NCBI GenBank assembly: GCA_032907565.1
Contig: JAJJPK010000038.1
Coordinates: forward strand, 1-5,941
From: ZC4RG29 sp032907565
GTDB lineage: Bacteria > Bacteroidota > Bacteroidia > Cytophagales > Cyclobacteriaceae
Direction: 5' to 3'
DNA length: 5,941 bases
Part shown: piece after piece, positions 5,076-5,941 of the stretch
Layout of the letters: each line of letters starts with the position of its first letter
Position numbering within the stretch: the stretch's first letter is position 1
The notes under the pieces: generated by a model
Databases searched by the model: none
Told to the model about the DNA's origin: nothing
The model's input: the letters and a program-made list of their open reading frames with translations, nothing else
Translations under genes and position numbers: made by a program

Positions 5076-5941
5076 ATGAAAAAGGACTTTTGGGTTGATG
5101 TCCTGCTCGCCACACTGCTTATATTTTTTCTCATGTGGGGCATCTTCCGGATCACACAACTGAATTTCTTCAATGCTTTCGACTCCATCGGCAAAGCGCT
5201 CAGCGACGTCGACCTGACAGACTATGTATTCTGGGGATTGCGAAAAGATCCCGGTGTGGACGAAAGCATCGTCGTGATAAACATCGGAAATCTTTCGCGT
5301 CGCGAAATCGCAGAACAGATAAGCATCATCAGCAAGTACGAGCCGCGCGTCATCGGCCTCGATATGTTCTTCAATTGCCCTGCAGGACGCGACACGGTTT
5401 CCTGCCCGCAACTTAAAGACATCTTTGGTAACCAGATGCTCAGTTACGTGATACGCGAGGCGGGGAATGTTGTGATGGCTACAAGGCTGGAATACATCGA
5501 CTCGTTGGCCACAGCCGACACGGACGAGCTGTTCTATTCCCTTACGCGGTCGGATTCCATGTTCAGCGATCATGCGATCGCCGAAGGGTATGCCAACCTC
5601 GACACAGAGGCAGCGTTTCAGGACGATGTAAAAACGTGCCGTTCGTTCAACCCCCAGATGCCGCTTTTCGATGGTCGAATGCACCGCGCGTTCGCTGTTG
5701 AGATCGCCATGCAGTACGACTCGATTGCTACCAGGCGCTTTCTCGAGCGTGACAACTTCTCCGAGCTCATAAATTACCGGGGCAACGTCTTCGATCGGTA
5801 TGAGCAAAATAATGTCAACTACAGGAATGTCTTTTACGTCCTCGATGTAGACGATGTCCTCAGTGAGAATTTCACCCCTGAAACCATTCAGGGCAAGGTC
5901 GTCATTTTTGGATACCTGGGCGCCGAACTGGGCGACCCTTC
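5076..5941 (+). CDS. CHASE2-domain membrane sensor protein, C-terminus beyond window
   Basis: Translation from the ATG at 5076 stays open for 288 codons to the right edge. Residues 1-6 are a short basic start, 7-24 a hydrophobic membrane segment (VDVLLATLLIFFLMWGIF), and from about 30 an extracytoplasmic CHASE2 domain. The order fits the family: NAFDSIGKALSDVDLTDYVFWGLR (33-56), ESIVVINIGNLSRREIAEQI (63-82), the core YEPRVIGLDMFF (88-99), NVVMATRL (131-138), then EGYANLD...DDVKTCRSF (170-191) matching the D-x-DG-x-R-like region, FAVEIAM (206-212), LINYRG (231-236) and GKVVIFGYLG (273-282). CHASE2 domains sense unknown signals and usually precede three membrane helices and an output module (kinase, cyclase, GGDEF or none known); that part is missing here. 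The cysteines C101, C110 and C188 lie in the extracytoplasmic part. No link to B12 is evident beyond adjacency. Confidence 0.82.
   Translation, partial: MKKDFWVDVLLATLLIFFLMWGIFRITQLNFFNAFDSIGKALSDVDLTDYVFWGLRKDPGVDESIVVINIGNLSRREIAEQISIISKYEPRVIGLDMFFNCPAGRDTVSCPQLKDIFGNQMLSYVIREAGNVVMATRLEYIDSLATADTDELFYSLTRSDSMFSDHAIAEGYANLDTEAAFQDDVKTCRSFNPQMPLFDGRMHRAFAVEIAMQYDSIATRRFLERDNFSELINYRGNVFDRYEQNNVNYRNVFYVLDVDDVLSENFTPETIQGKVVIFGYLGAELGDP

Noticed and set aside
5058..5807. 249-codon open frame on the minus strand
   Set aside because: It lies antisense to the CHASE2 gene, whose translation gives coherent family motifs and a membrane segment; the antisense product shows no recognisable motif or signal and is a codon-bias shadow.

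Overview
The window looks like chromosomal DNA from a member of the Bacteroidota, probably a Cytophagales-like organism with moderate GC content. The evidence is the repeated TAnnTTTG-type promoter boxes, A/T-rich leaders with no Shine-Dalgarno sequence, and the character of the proteins (WG-repeat protein, PLGRAEWIKF-type substrate-binding lipoprotein, BtuB-like TonB-dependent receptor, CHASE2 protein). The phylum call is an inference from these traits; no taxonomic marker gene is present.

Layout, left to right: (1) minus strand, the N-terminal 164 residues of a secreted WG-repeat protein that runs off the left edge; (2) minus strand, a complete lipoprotein of the BtuF/FepB substrate-binding family; (3) a divergent intergenic region of about 380 bp with two back-to-back promoters, a short ACA-rich 8-bp-period array, a canonical cobalamin riboswitch and a structured expression platform; (4) plus strand, a complete BtuB-like TonB-dependent receptor; (5) a convergent gap of 64 bp that is almost entirely a tandem array of GAGTGAAT; (6) minus strand, the MeaB/MMAA-type G-protein chaperone of methylmalonyl-CoA mutase, with a TTG start; (7) plus strand, divergent from meaB, the N-terminal 288 residues of a membrane-anchored CHASE2 sensor protein that runs off the right edge.

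The middle of the window is a vitamin B12 neighbourhood. BtuB would bring cobalamin across the outer membrane, the BtuF-like lipoprotein would carry it in the periplasm to an ABC importer (BtuCD, not in this window), and MeaB protects and loads a B12-dependent enzyme. The riboswitch lies only on the btuB side. The btuF-like gene has its own promoter so close to its ATG that no riboswitch could fit on that strand.

The most interesting structure lies between the riboswitch and btuB. The btuB start codon sits in a perfect 7-bp inverted repeat (2037-2043 with 2067-2073), and the 5' arm of that repeat can instead pair with upstream segments at 1991-1996 or 1971-1977. This looks like a switch that hides or exposes the start codon, with a second hairpin (1997-2015) that might act as a terminator. 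No CRISPR array, tRNA, rRNA, insertion sequence or defence system was seen.
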